Source: Neelides folsomi
Lineage: Eukaryota > Arthropoda > Collembola > Neelipleona > Neelidae
DNA length: 64,000 bases
Direction: 5' to 3'
NCBI GenBank assembly: GCA_034687125.1
Contig: JAQGBZ010000269.1
Coordinates: 1 to 64,000, forward strand
Part shown: positions 39,060-53,369 of the stretch, in pieces
How positions within the stretch are numbered: position 1 is the stretch's first letter
Layout: each line of letters begins with the position of its first letter
Translations under genes and position numbers: made by a program
Notes under the pieces: model-generated
Told to the model about the DNA's origin: nothing
Database searches by the model: none
What the model saw: the letters and a program-made list of their open reading frames with translations, nothing else

Positions 39060-42000
39060 TCACCTTCTTCTTCTCATTGACATATGTTGTCCAGGAAGGC
39101 CAAAGTATCCTCTTGGAATGACCATCCTAGCATTCCCATGTGCCGGACGAGAACCCCCATGTGCACTCAAGATATTCAAATGGGCCGAGTAGCCTTCAGT
39201 CAACACAGTCGCCATAGCATGTTGTTTCTTTGAAACTTTGCCTATTATATAAATTCTCTCGGGTGGAACTCCGACGTTTGTATAAACACCGATGTCTTTG
39301 CTGCTCCCATATGCAGCATGGATACATATTTTATGTTCCTATGAAGGAAAGAAGCAAACTGTGAATCTTCCAGGTCGTTGACTATTATTATTAGGATAGA
39401 AATGAATGGGTTTCTGATTAATCCTACCTGAACGAGGTTCTTGAGATAATCTGCCTTATGACCAAGAAAATCGGTTGAAAGCCCATCAGCGAAGGATACA
39501 AGACCATGAGGGAAATTATGTTGGGAGAGCCAAGAGACCACTTTGTGCTGCTGCATGTCAGGCCGCCCAGTGACATATATTATTATAAACCCGAGCTCTT
39601 GCCAATGCCTGAAATTGACCGAAATGTTAAGTGCCATATTTTCAATAAAGTTGGTCAATGGGAAGACAATTGGTGTAATAAATACCTAACAACATCCACA
39701 GCTCCAGCTCTCACTCTTGGATCTCTTCCAGTCACCGACATGCTTGCGGTGAAGGAACCGTCAATGCTGAACACAATGCATTCCGTGTTGGTTGGAACAA
39801 CAGCACAGAAAAAGTCCACGCAAGTGTGATCCCCCCTAAAATATACAAATTCAATAGTGAGCTTTTGACTCCTCTATAAGTGTTAAATAATTTAACATAA
39901 AGGAAATTGAAATTTGGAATCATTCCAATTTACCTCACAATCATTTTAACTGGATGAATCCCATAGCCAAGATATTTCTCTTGGGGAATTGTATAGGACA
40001 CTCGACCGTTCTTATCCGTCACTTCTGTGGCAATTTGCTCCCATTCTCCCGCTGGCGGATCCCGCATGATATAAATGTCCACTTTCTCTCCGGTGAGGGT
40101 GACCATGTCAAGTGGGCCGTACATAAAGCGGGCCTTGAAGAGCTGAGGAATACCTTCTTTGATGATCACGTCGTTCCCTCGGTGGTTGGCCGCGACGTTC
40201 TATGAAGGAAATGATTAAAGGTCTTGTGGTTTTAAACGTGCTCTCTCACCTTTAGCTTCACGGAAGTCCGTTTCTTCATCCATTTCTCCCGCGGTTGGTT
40301 GGGTGTGAAAACTCGCACAGCTCGGTCCTCGTTGTTCAGACCGGAGCCCGACTCTTGGAACCCAATCTGAGAAGGCGGAACATAATCATTAGAATCAAAT
40401 TATATTTCCTAAATGGTAATTTCATTCTCACTTGGCGGAGAATGAACGCAATCGCATCGGTGGATTCCCAGTAGCTTGCATGGAAAAGATGCGGGAGAGA
40501 ATTCGTCGGGAAGTTGGCGAGGGCTTCTGGGCAAAACAGCGCGTAGTCCATCCGTTTGTTCCCCCACCATTTCTGAGTGACTGGAATAAAAAAATCTCTC
40601 ATTTTCATTTCACCTTTCGGCTTAATTAATTTCCCCAATTCCCCTTAAGAGCCCCAAATGTATTGAATGGTGTAATTGGAAATGAGAATAAGAGCGAGGA
40701 AATGGCACACATTTCCCAAGAGGGGAGGTGGAGAGGTTATAGATATAGGAAAGAACGTATGTAACATATAGTTAGTGTATTTATTATCCAAGAGAGGAAT
40801 GCAAGCTTAAATGTCTTCTGCGGCAAATTCGAGTTTTACGACGGGTCTCAAGCGAAGGAGTTTTAAGTATATGAAATATGTAAATGATATTGGGTCGTAC
40901 GAGTATTGATAGCTTGGAGTGGAAGTGAGTCAAGGAGTCCAGACATCCCACTCTGAATGCTGATATCCGACATTCTCCTGGAGGAGTTGGGGGTAAGCGT
41001 AGGTAAGGGTCCGGAATGATCCATGAAAAGCTGCGGGTTACACTGAATGCTCTCCACTGAGAGAACCAACAAAGTACACTCATTACATCCAATCCAAAGG
41101 AAGGAAAAAACAAAGGATAAGAGATTTACGTAAATGGTAGGGCTGGCCATCTCCAAGAGGATACTTTGTGTATCTTGCAACGATGACCGGAGCCACGGAG
41201 GCAAACCGCGCAGAAATGATTGGCTCGAGTCGTGTAGAAAGCGGATCCGTCGGATGAAATAAATTGTAAACTTGTTGGCAGGGGCGGGACAAATGCACTG
41301 CAATAAGAAATCGAATCAGTTTAAATTCTTCCCTCCCCAATTCATTACTTTGCCGATCCTCGGAGTGAATCTTTCGATGGGCGAGAACGATCCCCAGCGG
41401 GCTGCCGAACATGAAGAAATCGCTGATCTCGAATTCCAACTTGCACCCTCCTGGGTCACTCGAAGAGGAAGAACGTCTCCGTGGAGGTTTCCCAGCATGC
41501 AAGTGATCTACAAAGTGGGAATGAGGTTAGGAGGCCCTTTGTACATAAGTGGAAGAACAAATAGAATTTACTTGCCTGGGCTCGGCGGAGCTTCGTCGTC
41601 TGTTCCATACTGGGTCTTGGAATCTCTCGTGAGAGCATCATATGCAAGAATGGAGCCCATAGAGTCTCCAATGAATATCACTTGTCCGCTGAACCCTTGC
41701 CCTTCTTCCGACTTGAGGAAATCATGATAAACTTGATTCGCCATTCCAATCATTCTCCCGACCGAATCTCCATATTCATGTTGAGATGTGGCGAGGAGAG
41801 GAATCGCTCCAATTGGCACTGACTCGTGAGTCATCTGAGGACTTTCTCCCATCCCATACACTTCAAAACTGTAGGGGCTGAGGCTGAAAGAGAATGTCAC
41901 AAAATGTATAATGTATTAATTCTCAAGTCAAAACCTCAAATTTGAAATTGAAATGAGAAACCTTGAGAGGACTCCGAGTGAATCGGTGCAAAGGGGAGGG

Positions 42001-45000
42001 CAAGGGACGAGCTTGATGGCTACATGACCCATAAGGGACGGGTAGTGCTGGCGTATCACAGATTCAAAGGCTCCTCGGAAAGTAGTCACGTCCGACTTCT
42101 TGGCCGGGAGATCCATAGTCGCATCAAGGGCCGACCCAGCGTGGATGACAAGACAAAGAACAGTCGTGCTACACGTTCCTCCAAACCCACCGAAGATCGT
42201 TGGGGATCCGGGAAGAGAAACTTCCACGCTCCCGCGACTTGCAAGCGTCCTTTGACTCCGCTCAGCCACTTTTTGAATGAATGGCTGGCAGAAAATACTG
42301 TCTGAAATTCCAAAATCTCATCGTCAATTCTCGGCCCATCTCACACAACATTCCGTACCTTTTTTATCCTCGGGGAGACCCGAAGATGAATCAGAAGTCT
42401 GAGGAATAAGATCGAGTGAACTCCATTTGTTCAACGACACAGTTTCGTCGTCGTCTGAAACAAAATAAAACTTATTATATTCCACTTTATCCATTCTTTA
42501 CACATATTTATAACTAGATGATCCACGAGAAATTAAATTTCAGAGAAAGTATCTCGTATAAATTGAAATCATGTTTTGACTATAACGGCTACAAATCAAA
42601 TATAACGAAAAGTTATTGAACTAGCACTTGAGCATATATAAATATGAAACCTTGTAACTTTTAATACCTACGTGCATATGGACACGGAGTATAATTCATA
42701 AGTACGTGTTTACGTTTGTATTCACTAATACATTCAGCTAAAATAAGCTTACAATGATCGTGCACGACAACTGTTCTACTTCTACGAATATTCTTAACCA
42801 AAACTATAATATTATGCGAATATATAAAAGTAGCAAAAAGAGACCAAACAAATGCACACTAAAGTTTGTATTAAATATTAGATGGGAAATAAGTATTAAA
42901 GCATTTGATTTACGACGTTACATAGATTTATTCTCTAGGCATTCATCTATAAGAATACATTATAGGGGGAATTGATGACAATTACATAAGAGCCTTATTT
43001 TATTAAATTCTCCGAGCAGTCAGCCCATAAATTCTCAACCCATCCGCCCTTTTATTTGGGTGAGGAAGGGGATGTCTTAAATGTTTGTCAAGGAGGTATT
43101 GTCGGAGTGGGCCGGGTTTGAATAACTATTCCTTCCCGAACATCATTTCCCGACCGAGAGATGAGAGGAGGGACAGAGTTGTTCCCATATACATTATACA
43201 TCCATATAAGATGTGTATGTATACACTCTCTCCAACCTATCCCAAGGAAAAAGGCAAAAGGGTCGTTTCTCCACTAACTGGACTCGAGATGAAAGCGGAA
43301 AAAAGAGATCAATAGTCCAAGCATTACTCGAGAAAAGAGGATGGATTTGGGGCATGGGGACGAAGAACAAATAGAAGAAAGTTCTGGTCTAATTTAAATC
43401 CTCCTTCGTCTCTCCAGAGATCTCGAGCTCAAATACTTTATGATTTGTAGGAGATGAAAGTCTAAACACATATACCTAATTTACTTAACTCCTATAGGGA
43501 TATAACAATATCTCTCGGAATCCCAAGAACCTCGTCCTCTTTTCGATCTTCAAACAAGAGAGAAAGAATGAAGCTGCAATGAGCAAAGTGAACAGGAATG
43601 GTTGGCCTAAGGGAATTCTAAAGCTCAACATGGGAACCTCGACGATTGAGCTCAAGAGGTGGAATTGAACGGAGCGGAGGTGAAAAGAAAAAAGTCCTAA
43701 ATGCCTAATAACTATAGCATATAGACTTTCTTTAAATTAAATATGACGTCTAAGACAAAACTACAAAACTCTATTCCTATCCTAACTACATATATTTTAT
43801 GATAGCTCGTTGTTTCAAATTATACTCGAATAACTATATGTATAAAAGTTGTAACTATACATATAATTATTATAATTACACAAATACCTATATGTTTATT
43901 ACTTGATAAAAATTTAAAAATAATATGTTGGTCTATTTCTAAGAAATAATCTATGTAATGTGAATAATATTTAAAAATTGCGAACTAATGCATTTAAATA
44001 TATCTTGTAATGTACCATACATAATTTGTATTTTATCCAAGTGTTAAAATTGTACCTTGGCAGTCGAAGAATTCGTCTTCACTCCCACACGAATCAGAGT
44101 CCCTTCGCATGATGCTTTCCATTCTCCATGATGCAAGGAGCTCAATGCTCGGGTTCGAGCTTGACCCAGGCGAGTTGAGTATTGTTTTCGAAGACGTTCT
44201 CGACCATTGGGCTCCTTTGGAGGTTGAATCATAAGGGCTCTTTGTTTGTTGGCTCCCCTTGTACTCATCTGCTTCTTTGGACTGAGATTGCGGAGGACCA
44301 GCAGGGGCGGTCGTGTCAGGGTAGGAAGTTGAGGATCCTGTTGAGGATTCTCTCGCTTCACCGCCTTCATTCCCATCATCCGCTCTTGCCATCATTTTCT
44401 TAAGATCCTCCGCCGTCTGTCGTTCGATTTCCCGAATGTCCTCCATGGTGAGACCAAACCACTCGTCTTGCCATGCCCAGGCTTGCCTATGAGCTCGGAG
44501 CATTGTCTTCCTCAAAGCTAGAGAAAATCAGCATAGGAAATGAGTTTCCATTTTAAAAAGTCTCTTCGTAAAAATCCATCTTTCAAGGAAAAAGCTTCAA
44601 GAAATTGAATTTTTGTTTTCGTTACACATTATCATTATCATGACTCGCAAGAGATCCAGGGCCACAAGGAGGGTTGAATTATTAACCAACCTGTTACGTT
44701 CCCCCCACCAAATGAGCAAATACCTTCATGTTCTCCTTATGAACTCCTCATATAACGTTCCGTCGCTTTCATCTCTTTCCTTAGTGAAAGTAATAGAAAT
44801 CCACATGTGTGTGGTTATGAAACTATTTATAAGACGAGTGGTTTTATTCCCTTTTACTGCCTTGTTGTTATTTCCTAGATATATCCTGAATTACATTAAA
44901 GTACCTAACTACTATAAGTGGTTTATACGACTAGCAAATAAAAAGGAAATTTCTCATATTAAATTTGAGGAACTTGAAGAGGAGTCGAAATAGGATTTCC

Positions 45001-48000
45001 TTAATACCCTTTTGGATCTCATATTGAAATCCATCACCTCGTACAGTGCCATGTGTGAAGTATCGCCAAATCCCACATCGTATTGTTTAAGATGAGCTCA
45101 TTTCGTAAATTCCTTCCGCCATTATTACTCCAAAGAGGATGAGGAGGGAGAGAGATACGAGCGGTTCGTGATCCTCTTCAAGACCTTTGACCTTTCATTC
45201 CAAATCTAATAATTTCCATTCACATGGTTCATATGGGGCCATTAAATTGAGTAATCTTTATCGAGATATAATCCGCTTTCACTCTCATTCCGATAAACTT
45301 TACGTCTCTCACGACGGCAAACTCGAATAAAAAAAGTTCGTACTCATTAAAATGAAGTATGACTCTTAGACTTCCCTAACATTTGGAAATTGGGAGGAGA
45401 GAAAAATAATACCAAGATATATTTTTATAGAAATCTGATTCCCTTAGTCAAACAACATAAATTTTCCTAAAAAACTATAAAACACGTGTATCCGGAAAGG
45501 AGAAAATGTGGAGTGAAAATGACCATTAAAAATTATATTTTATTAGCAAAGGTCTCTGTTTTCAATGCTTTTATTTGTTTACTTATTGCCAATGTAAATT
45601 CGCTATTATTTATACGATTTCGCTATCATTTGACACACTCCAACCTGTATTATATTATTTATTGATCTATATTTAAAATTGGGAATTTTTTATACTTGAC
45701 ATCTTACACAATAGTTTCCGAATTTTAAAATTTTGGTATTTTGTTAAATTTGCTATTTAACATCATACGGATAGAATTTGGTATAGAAATATCTCATCTA
45801 ATGCTTTTGAAGATTGGATGTAATATTTTATGACGCAAGCACGATGTTGGAACGACGCAAGCACTACGCCGTACTTTTTACTTGAACAAATGTATCTACA
45901 GACAACATATGCCACATATTAAGTATGTTTCTAATATATAATAGACAATGAAGATGAAAGTTGTATTAAAAGTTTAAAACCTCATAAAGTGACTTAAACA
46001 TAGCACATGTATGCACTTATGTATTCTGCTTGTAGCAATAAGGAAGTTGGTTAAATACGAAACTTGAGAGATGCAATTAAATTGGGTTCTATAAAATTTC
46101 TCATTGAATGGTTCCATGAGTTCTATGGATCGAGGAAATGAGCACTGAGTGAGTGAGCGAACCACTGCGTTGTAATATATGAAATACGAGGCTCGTACAA
46201 AGGCTCTACATACTATTAATATTTTACGTCAAATGCCACTAAGGTAGAGTTGAGGTTAAGAGTTGGAAAAAGTTTGAGCCTTCATGGCGTCATGACCATC
46301 TCTCAAACTTTAGCCAAAATGAAAGGATTCACCGAGAAAAGGCAAAATAATGAAATCGAAAATTAAACTTCATTTACCTGTGTCATGAATGAACTTTTCA
46401 ATCTTGCTCTGCATTCCCCAATAATGGAACTCAACTCGGCATAATTTGTACGCACACATAATGGCCTTCCCATTGGTCAAAGGCATATTTTCTCCCTGCA
46501 AATCATGAAATAGAAAATATAATTAAATATATGGAGTTATAAAAATTGTTGGAAAAGTTTCAACTACGTCATATGCTTCATTTAACTAAAAATTAATCAA
46601 AATTCTAATAATTGAAAGTTCAATATGTTTAAATAAAATAAAATAAAATCCTAATTTCAATGCAATATGCTTTTATGGATAAATTAACAGAATTAATTAT
46701 TTGAAATTGAAATTGAAAAAGAAGTAAAGTTCCCTAACTAGCATATATTGACTTATTGTAAAAAAAGTTTTTTCCTCTTCCGAGCAAGTATGTATAATAA
46801 ATGTAGTTGTTAGAAGGATAGAATTGAGATAAATAAATGAACCAATGTCGAGACGAGTCAAACGAGAGAAGTGTCATATGCATACAAAGATAGATAGAAG
46901 AGGAATAAAGTAAATGTTTTAAAAGCCATCGATTTTGTGCCTGGGCTATGCGATGACGGGAAATGCGAAATAGAGTATTTAGGAGAAAGCTGGGCGAGAG
47001 AGAAACAAAGGAAATGATTGACAACCTGGCATTCCTTCCAGTATTCTTCTCTCCAATTTTCACCGAGGGGCCCACGATTCGTCTTGTGTGAGAGGAAGAC
47101 GCGAGGATCTTCTTCACGCACGTAATCGGCTCCATGTAGCTGATCTCGAACAACATCGATTACATCTGGAAAAACAAAATCCACGGGTCGTTTAAGAACA
47201 AAACCAAGTTTCACCTCGCCCTCATTTAACGACAGCGGAACAACGGAGGACTTCAAGACCACTCGATCTTCGGAAGGAAATGAGAACCCCTGGCCCTTAT
47301 TCCATTTAACTTCCAATGTAACTCCATAATAAAAAGGAAAATGAAGAGAGAGGGAATAAGAGGAAAAAGTTTCAAAGTCCACGGTGGTTTCACTAATCAT
47401 TTTATTCTCCCGCCTACTTGGAAAGTTATGTGAGAAAAACGGAAAGTTTTGACATCGGGGAGAAATCTTTTTTTCAAGGGAACCGAAACAGAAAATGAGC
47501 AGGATGTGGAAACTTTCTTGAACCGTAAAATAGCAATAACAACACACAGAGCCTCCTTCAACTCGGAAATAAAATGTGTGGGGAAAGGTAAGTGTTTTTC
47601 TCACATGGAGATCTCTCTGCGACCTAAAATTTAAAATCTGGAGTATGCTAAAAGATCTCGTCGGGTTCGGAATAGAAAAAAGGGATTGGAATAGTTCTCG
47701 AAAAAAAAACAAATTCTTTCAATCTCGCTCCACTAAATCAATATGGAAATGTATAAATTCATGGGTATTCCGTCAAAGGATTTCAAATTCTCTCCAAATG
47801 ATTCACTCTAACGACACAATTCTTTCATCATTCCGAATCAATACATTTTACATTCCACATTGTAACTTAATGATTTTTATACAATTTTTTATATGAATCA
47901 TCTAATTTATATTCCTATACATCTTATAACCAACTACTCTATATTACCGATATATTGTAGTAGAGTTCAAAAAGGTATGTCATATGATAAAATTTACTTG

Positions 48001-48547
48001 GTCGAATGGATGAAATTGGCTATAAAAAACAATCTTAATGTTTAAAAATTAAAGTTAAATTTTTCTTACCTACTACCCTGTTTCGAACATCAGAGCCCGT
48101 GAGACCAAATACATTATCTTGATGTCCAGCATCTCCACAGTAGTAAGTTTCAATCTCAAGGGAGAACCGCTGAACGAAGGGGCAAGTGTAACGAGTTTTC
48201 GTATATGGATACGCATTCCAGGCCTCTTCCTCCACCGTCAAGGCGGATTTGGGCAACAGACTTTTGAACCATGAAGGCAAATGACTCCCAATGTGGTAAT
48301 TCTTATGAGTGTATTGTCCGTGACCTCCAGGGCCGTCTTCGTAAGGTTCGTTGACGAGGATTTCGACTCCGCTTCCAGCTCCTTTAGTTTCCTCCCGACT
48401 TTTTTTCTAAAGTAATAAGAGACAATTAATTAGCAAACTGGGATTCCCTTCCTCGGATGTTCCACTTACGGCTATCATGTACAGCTGAGCGATCCGATAC
48501 TCCTCGACGGTGAGTGGGAGAGGGATCCGATACTCTTTAATTAGCAT
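39060..48547 (-). CDS. rdgB: RdgB / membrane-associated phosphatidylinositol transfer protein (PITPNM)
   Basis: Seventeen minus-strand exons: 48547-48470, 48406-48070, 47165-47026, 46495-46378, 44517-44056, 42454-42359, 42301-41962, 41883-41576, 41507-41349, 41297-41130, 41056-40901, 40580-40432, 40366-40250, 40199-39934, 39835-39686, 39608-39428 and 39338-39060. They total 3504 nt, 1167 aa plus TGA, close to fly and human homologues. Residues 1-260 are the lipid-transfer (PITP) domain, starting [25 protein letters not shown] motif, EFFDCQD (373-379), should bind the ER protein VAP. A lipase-like GDSMG (596-600) precedes the DDHD domain (about 625-840; [23 protein letters not shown]). LNS2 follows (about 940-1125; SIDGS at 988-992, TGRPDMQQ). 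The family exchanges phosphatidylinositol and phosphatidic acid at ER-plasma membrane contacts during phospholipase C signalling, for example in photoreceptors. Intron 8 is GC-AG. Confidence 0.97.
44640..44993 (+). other. 117-codon open frame antisense in rdgB intron 4, doubtful
   Basis: It starts at a true ATG after a few upstream in-frame codons and would give a basic protein ([11 protein letters not shown]) with one hydrophobic segment ([16 protein letters not shown]) and an acidic end (FEELEEESK). No family is recognised and no regulatory signal is visible. It could be a nested gene, but chance is the simpler reading. Confidence 0.2.
47166..47712 (-). other. open frame in rdgB intron 2, continuous with exon 3
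   Basis: The last 547 nt of intron 2 contain no stop and run in frame straight through the acceptor into exon 3. The part next to the exon (about 47166-47330) has GC-rich codons and reads [18 protein letters not shown] and similar, unlike the PITP domain of any homologue I know. It may be an alternative first exon, a retained-intron form, or chance. Confidence 0.25.
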
Positions 48548-51419
48548 CCTGCTTCCACTACCCTTCCCACTCTCTTCCTTACATCATTTCTCTAATTGAC
48601 TCGAACACCTGTACAACAATTAAACGACTGTTGACAAAACATCCACAAACTACAAATGAAGAGCCGTACACTAATATTTTATTAATTGATTAACCCTGTA
48701 ATCAAACCTTATTTACTTAATGACCCAATCTTCTTTCTCAATACCTTGGCTAACATGGTAATACAATAATGTCTTGAGTGCATTTATCATTTTTACGAAC
48801 ACATGCCCTGAGAATTATCAACATGAAAACAATTTCTTATACTTTGATATGTAGAAGAATAAGAAAACAAATATTTCCTCCATGACCATTAAAACAAAAA
48901 CAACTAAGAGGAAAATGATACCTATATCTTATCCTTATTTATTTATTCAAACTAGTCTTACCACTTATAATATAAGTTACATGAAACAAGTTCAAATTTA
49001 CTGTGTCAATATCAGTGACGGTCAGATGAGGAAAAAACCACGTTGCGTAACTCGTACCACATAAATTTGCATGCATTATATGTAGGTGACCGAGTTTGGT
49101 AAGGGAGACAGTGGATGTGAAATGTATGAAAGAGAGGGAAATGACTCGTTTCCGCGGTAGGGCTTTGAAGGTAAACATCATTTTGTATCGAATCTCCAAG
49201 ATCCAAGGGAATTTTGGCTTTTTAAGCTCCCATAAAGTATGTAGGTTCAATACATCCCATCTCCCAGTCGTTTATTCCATAATAGACGAGAAGTGGCGGC
49301 GCCCTTAAGGGAAAGTAATCCGTTTCCCAAAATTGAATTCCATTTGTCCAATTCCATTTCCTTAGATAACGACCGCTTGCCTTAAAAGTGGCTTAAATGC
49401 ATAATGCCCACAAGTCAGGCATCTTCGACACATCGTGGTAAGTATACTTATGTAGATATGTATATTGTAGTTACTGTATTAGTTTAATCTTAAAAAAGTA
49501 TTTAACTTTTAGAACTATTCAACTATAGGACCATAAAACCCGCCGGTTTTAAAATTTTCTCATCAACTCATCAAACATCTAAGCTCTGCTATTAAATTAC
49601 CAACACTTGGGTGGGAAATGAAGTTTGGATTAAATTACTATATTGCTTGTTTTGACTTATCAGCAAATTGCAGGAAGAGAGTGTTGAACAAATATAAAAG
49701 TAATACAATACTCGAAATGTATGCACAGTGTGACTTCAATTTCTCACATGTCTCAACCAGTTGTGGAGATGAATACTTGAGATTCTTGAGATTTGGAGCG
49801 TAAAAATAAGTTGAATTGAAAATTTTCTTTTCATTCCTTCTTCCACTCGATTTGAAATTGGGGAAGGGGAAAAATTTGGTTTATAAATATAAATTGAAGA
49901 GATTCGGACCTATTGGAGAGTAGAGAAGATGACAAGTGGCCATTACACTCTCAAAAAACATTCAACGTTTAGAAATGAAGCATTTGAACAACAATGAGAA
50001 ACGTTACATGTTAAATAATAGACTATTTCCAGCCATGTTTCTATTTGAATTTCCACCATATTTAACTATTTCAAATATTTGACACAAATAAAAGACCAAA
50101 TCCAGTATTTTGATAAAATGTAATAAAAACCAAAATCATTCCAAATGTGAATTTACAAGAAATGCAAAATAGTCAAATCGTCAATTTTGAATAGAATGTC
50201 TTATTTATGGAAATAAATCATTGTCAATTTAAATTGGAGTGTATTGTCATTTTTCATAATGGATTATCTATGCAACGTGTGTAAATTTTTGTCTTGTGGA
50301 AATAGATCTTCTATATGATACGCTTATAATGAAATGATGAAGGGATTGTCTCAACATAGATCTGATTGTGCAAGTTCCGCTAAAATCATTCAACTCTTTG
50401 GAGATAAATATCTCTTTGAACATATAAATAGAAGAAATGTGTTGGGGCGTAAAACCTATTTGGAATATTGTCAAAAAAGTTCAAATGAGCTTTGAAACAG
50501 AGAATGGAATCATAACAAATACCAAATACATATGTATAACTTTAGAGCTTAACCAAATGTTTAGTTTCAAAAGAATAAACACCATTGTTAATTACATTTT
50601 ATAATTTCTGCATGCGGCACATTGAGCAAAATATGCAAGGTTTTCATTTTCTAGTGACAGTTAAAGTAACATAAAATATAAAAAATTAGAATTTTTGTAT
50701 AAACAAAACAAAAAGGAAAACAAACTTTGTTGCCTCCAAGCACAAAAAAGTTTAAAGAAAGTGTTGACGGTCGGCAAACTTCACCCTCATTCATAGGCAC
50801 ATACAAAACAAATAAATAAAAACCAGGACGTTCTCTTAAATGTCCATCAAATGTACTCGAGTTCTTTCAATTCAAATAAAAACCAGAGTCCTTTCATTGT
50901 AAATGGGTTGATTTTTGACTAACGATAAGCTTTTTCGTCAATCTTAAAGGTAAACACGTTGATTTGTTGTGCCATGGCATTTGTAATGTAAGACGAAGGA
51001 GTAAAAACACGTCATAGCTCTTAACCACTCAAGAGTGTTTTACGGATATACTCTTGGTAGGTTATATTGAAGATATTACTACTAAAAATATTGTGTTAAT
51101 AAATACATAAGTAAGTATATCCGAAATAACCCCCGACCCTGTTCATTTTACGATTTAACTTATAGTAAATAAGTTGACATTAAATACTATACTCGTATAT
51201 ACAAAAAAGTACATAAATATCAAATATTTATACTAATAAAATGTAAGCTAATGCCATAAAACCAAAAGCTATTTATATTAGATAAGGACAATTCAACCAA
51301 CAATAAATATCACAAGTCAACTCAAAGATGTATCCCCAATTTTTATAGGAACTTTTATACATTTTATAATGTTAAATATTACTGTACGTAATAGGTAAAG
51401 TTACATAGCATATCTATAA

Positions 51420-51485
51420 ATACGTATATAGGTAAGTACGTACGTACATACATAAGTAGTTACATATAAGTATATGTATAAGCCT
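51420..51485. repeat. degenerate GTAC/TACATA simple repeat
   Basis: A run of imperfect TAYGTA/TACATA units with alternating purine and pyrimidine. Similar shorter runs occur throughout the intergenic DNA (for example 1336-1362 and 5700-5745). Confidence 0.5.
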
Positions 51486-53369
51486 TTTCCTAATACAAGT
51501 TTCCACATATGTAACACAAGCAAAGGATTCATCGATCTGGATATTCTGGATATGTTAGAGGAAATATAGTAAGGATCAGTATATGGTATATCGGTACATC
51601 TTTAGTATTTGTATGTGTTCATCCTTTGTACAAAGTATGCCGTCGTATAGAAAGAAGATTGAGAAGTTGGTAATAGAAAATCGAAACTTTCTTTTCTCTG
51701 TCCACTCACTCACAGAGGCTCGATAGAAAATACCGGACCTTGCTCCTCTTCTATTGTAATAATAAATATATCGAGTGTGTCCAGGTGAAAAAAGGGACGG
51801 AATAAAACCCAGGGAAAACTATTAATGTTTCATGAAAATAGATGCTTAACCTCGATTTCCTCACTCATAATAGTCTGATTTAATGTTGGGTATCATGAGG
51901 ACTTAAATTATTCATCTTTTATAATCAATGTACCAGTAGTAATACACTTATCAAATTCATACGTATGAAATGAATGCAGAACTAGTTAGTGTAATATTAT
52001 ATGGAGCTTGAACAAAGTATTAGCCATTCGCATTAGGAATGCATGTTTAAAATGAATATTTATTCTTAGTTTTAAATATGCCGTTTTACGTATGGGAAAC
52101 GAGGAATGGGTTTAGAGGAAATGATGGGGCCATCACGACTCTCACAGTCATCACTACTCTCACTCACAGAGAACCTTAAAAGTTATTCGGGGACGTGTAA
52201 AAAGATTCTTTGTATGTTGATATAAAGACCGTAGTTAAATTGTATGGACTATAATATCCCTTCAAACGAGAGGGCGATTTGCATATAAAATGTAATTGTG
52301 CTAGCTAATTTTTACAAGGAGACAATAAATGTGTCTCGGGAGCACAAAAAATTCCCCAAAGAGGACTAACGTTGAATATAAAAAGTTCTCATTAAGATAA
52401 ATTCACTCTCTGCTCTCGACTTCCCCTATCTTGAAGCGTCACATTACAGTAACTACCTTTGCCAAAAGAAAGAAATCTTGCAAGTTCAATTCGATTAAAA
52501 AACCATTTTTAAGCACCACTTGTAGTGGGTGTTCCAAAATTAATTTAATAATTAATGGCTGTTTACTATTAGAATATATCTGTATTAACAACTAAAATGA
52601 ACAAATATACTATACATGTAATATTATTAGAATTAATAATATTTCTATAATTTGTACCTTTGAATTTAGAGCTCTTTAATGCTAAATTAAGGTCAACGGC
52701 ACAAAAGGGTCTTATTATAAAAACATAGTTTAATAATGTTTTATAAATATTAATAAAAGAATATTTTAAAAATACTTTCTGCTACATACTGCAAGTATAT
52801 GGTTTCTGCATTGACGTGGTCAATTCACCAATTTACCCATATGTCGTGGTCAATAGGAAAATAATTGCAAGAGGGCTTGAACTGTCAAACCAATAAATGA
52901 GCTGAGAACAGAAAACTTGTTCATTTATTTGCAACCTTGTTGTGCGGGGTTTGGGGTGTAAGCTAATTAGAAGAGTTGTACTTTAAAAGGAATGTGTGGT
53001 AAATATAGATTAGCGGGGATATTTCCTTTGTTTACTACAAGGATTCCTTGGTGGCGTAAGGAGATTAAGAGGTGCCTGTGAGAGGAATAAACGAATTACA
53101 TCAAGATTGATCACTCGAACCCATTTCGTTAAATTTGGTGTTCGAGTGCGCTCCGAGTGGAGTACACTCACATATGAGGATCTATTATCACGGGGATCGA
53201 GAAAGAATTCTCTTTTAACTTTTTCTTCCTATCTTCTTAAATATGTAGCTAAAACCTATCACAGTAATTACATATAAGTTCTTCCTCGAGTAAATACCCT
53301 TCCATCCACATACTGATACTTAATATTACTTGCACTTATAATTGTATTTATGGTATTGAGAAGCCCGCA

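Noticed and set aside
41083..42313. Several overlapping frames of 110-151 codons
   Set aside because: All are shadows of, or extensions into introns from, rdgB exons 6-10.
45830..45880. Short direct repeat GACGCAAGCAC
   Set aside because: Two copies of 11 bp only; no flanking structure to support an element.
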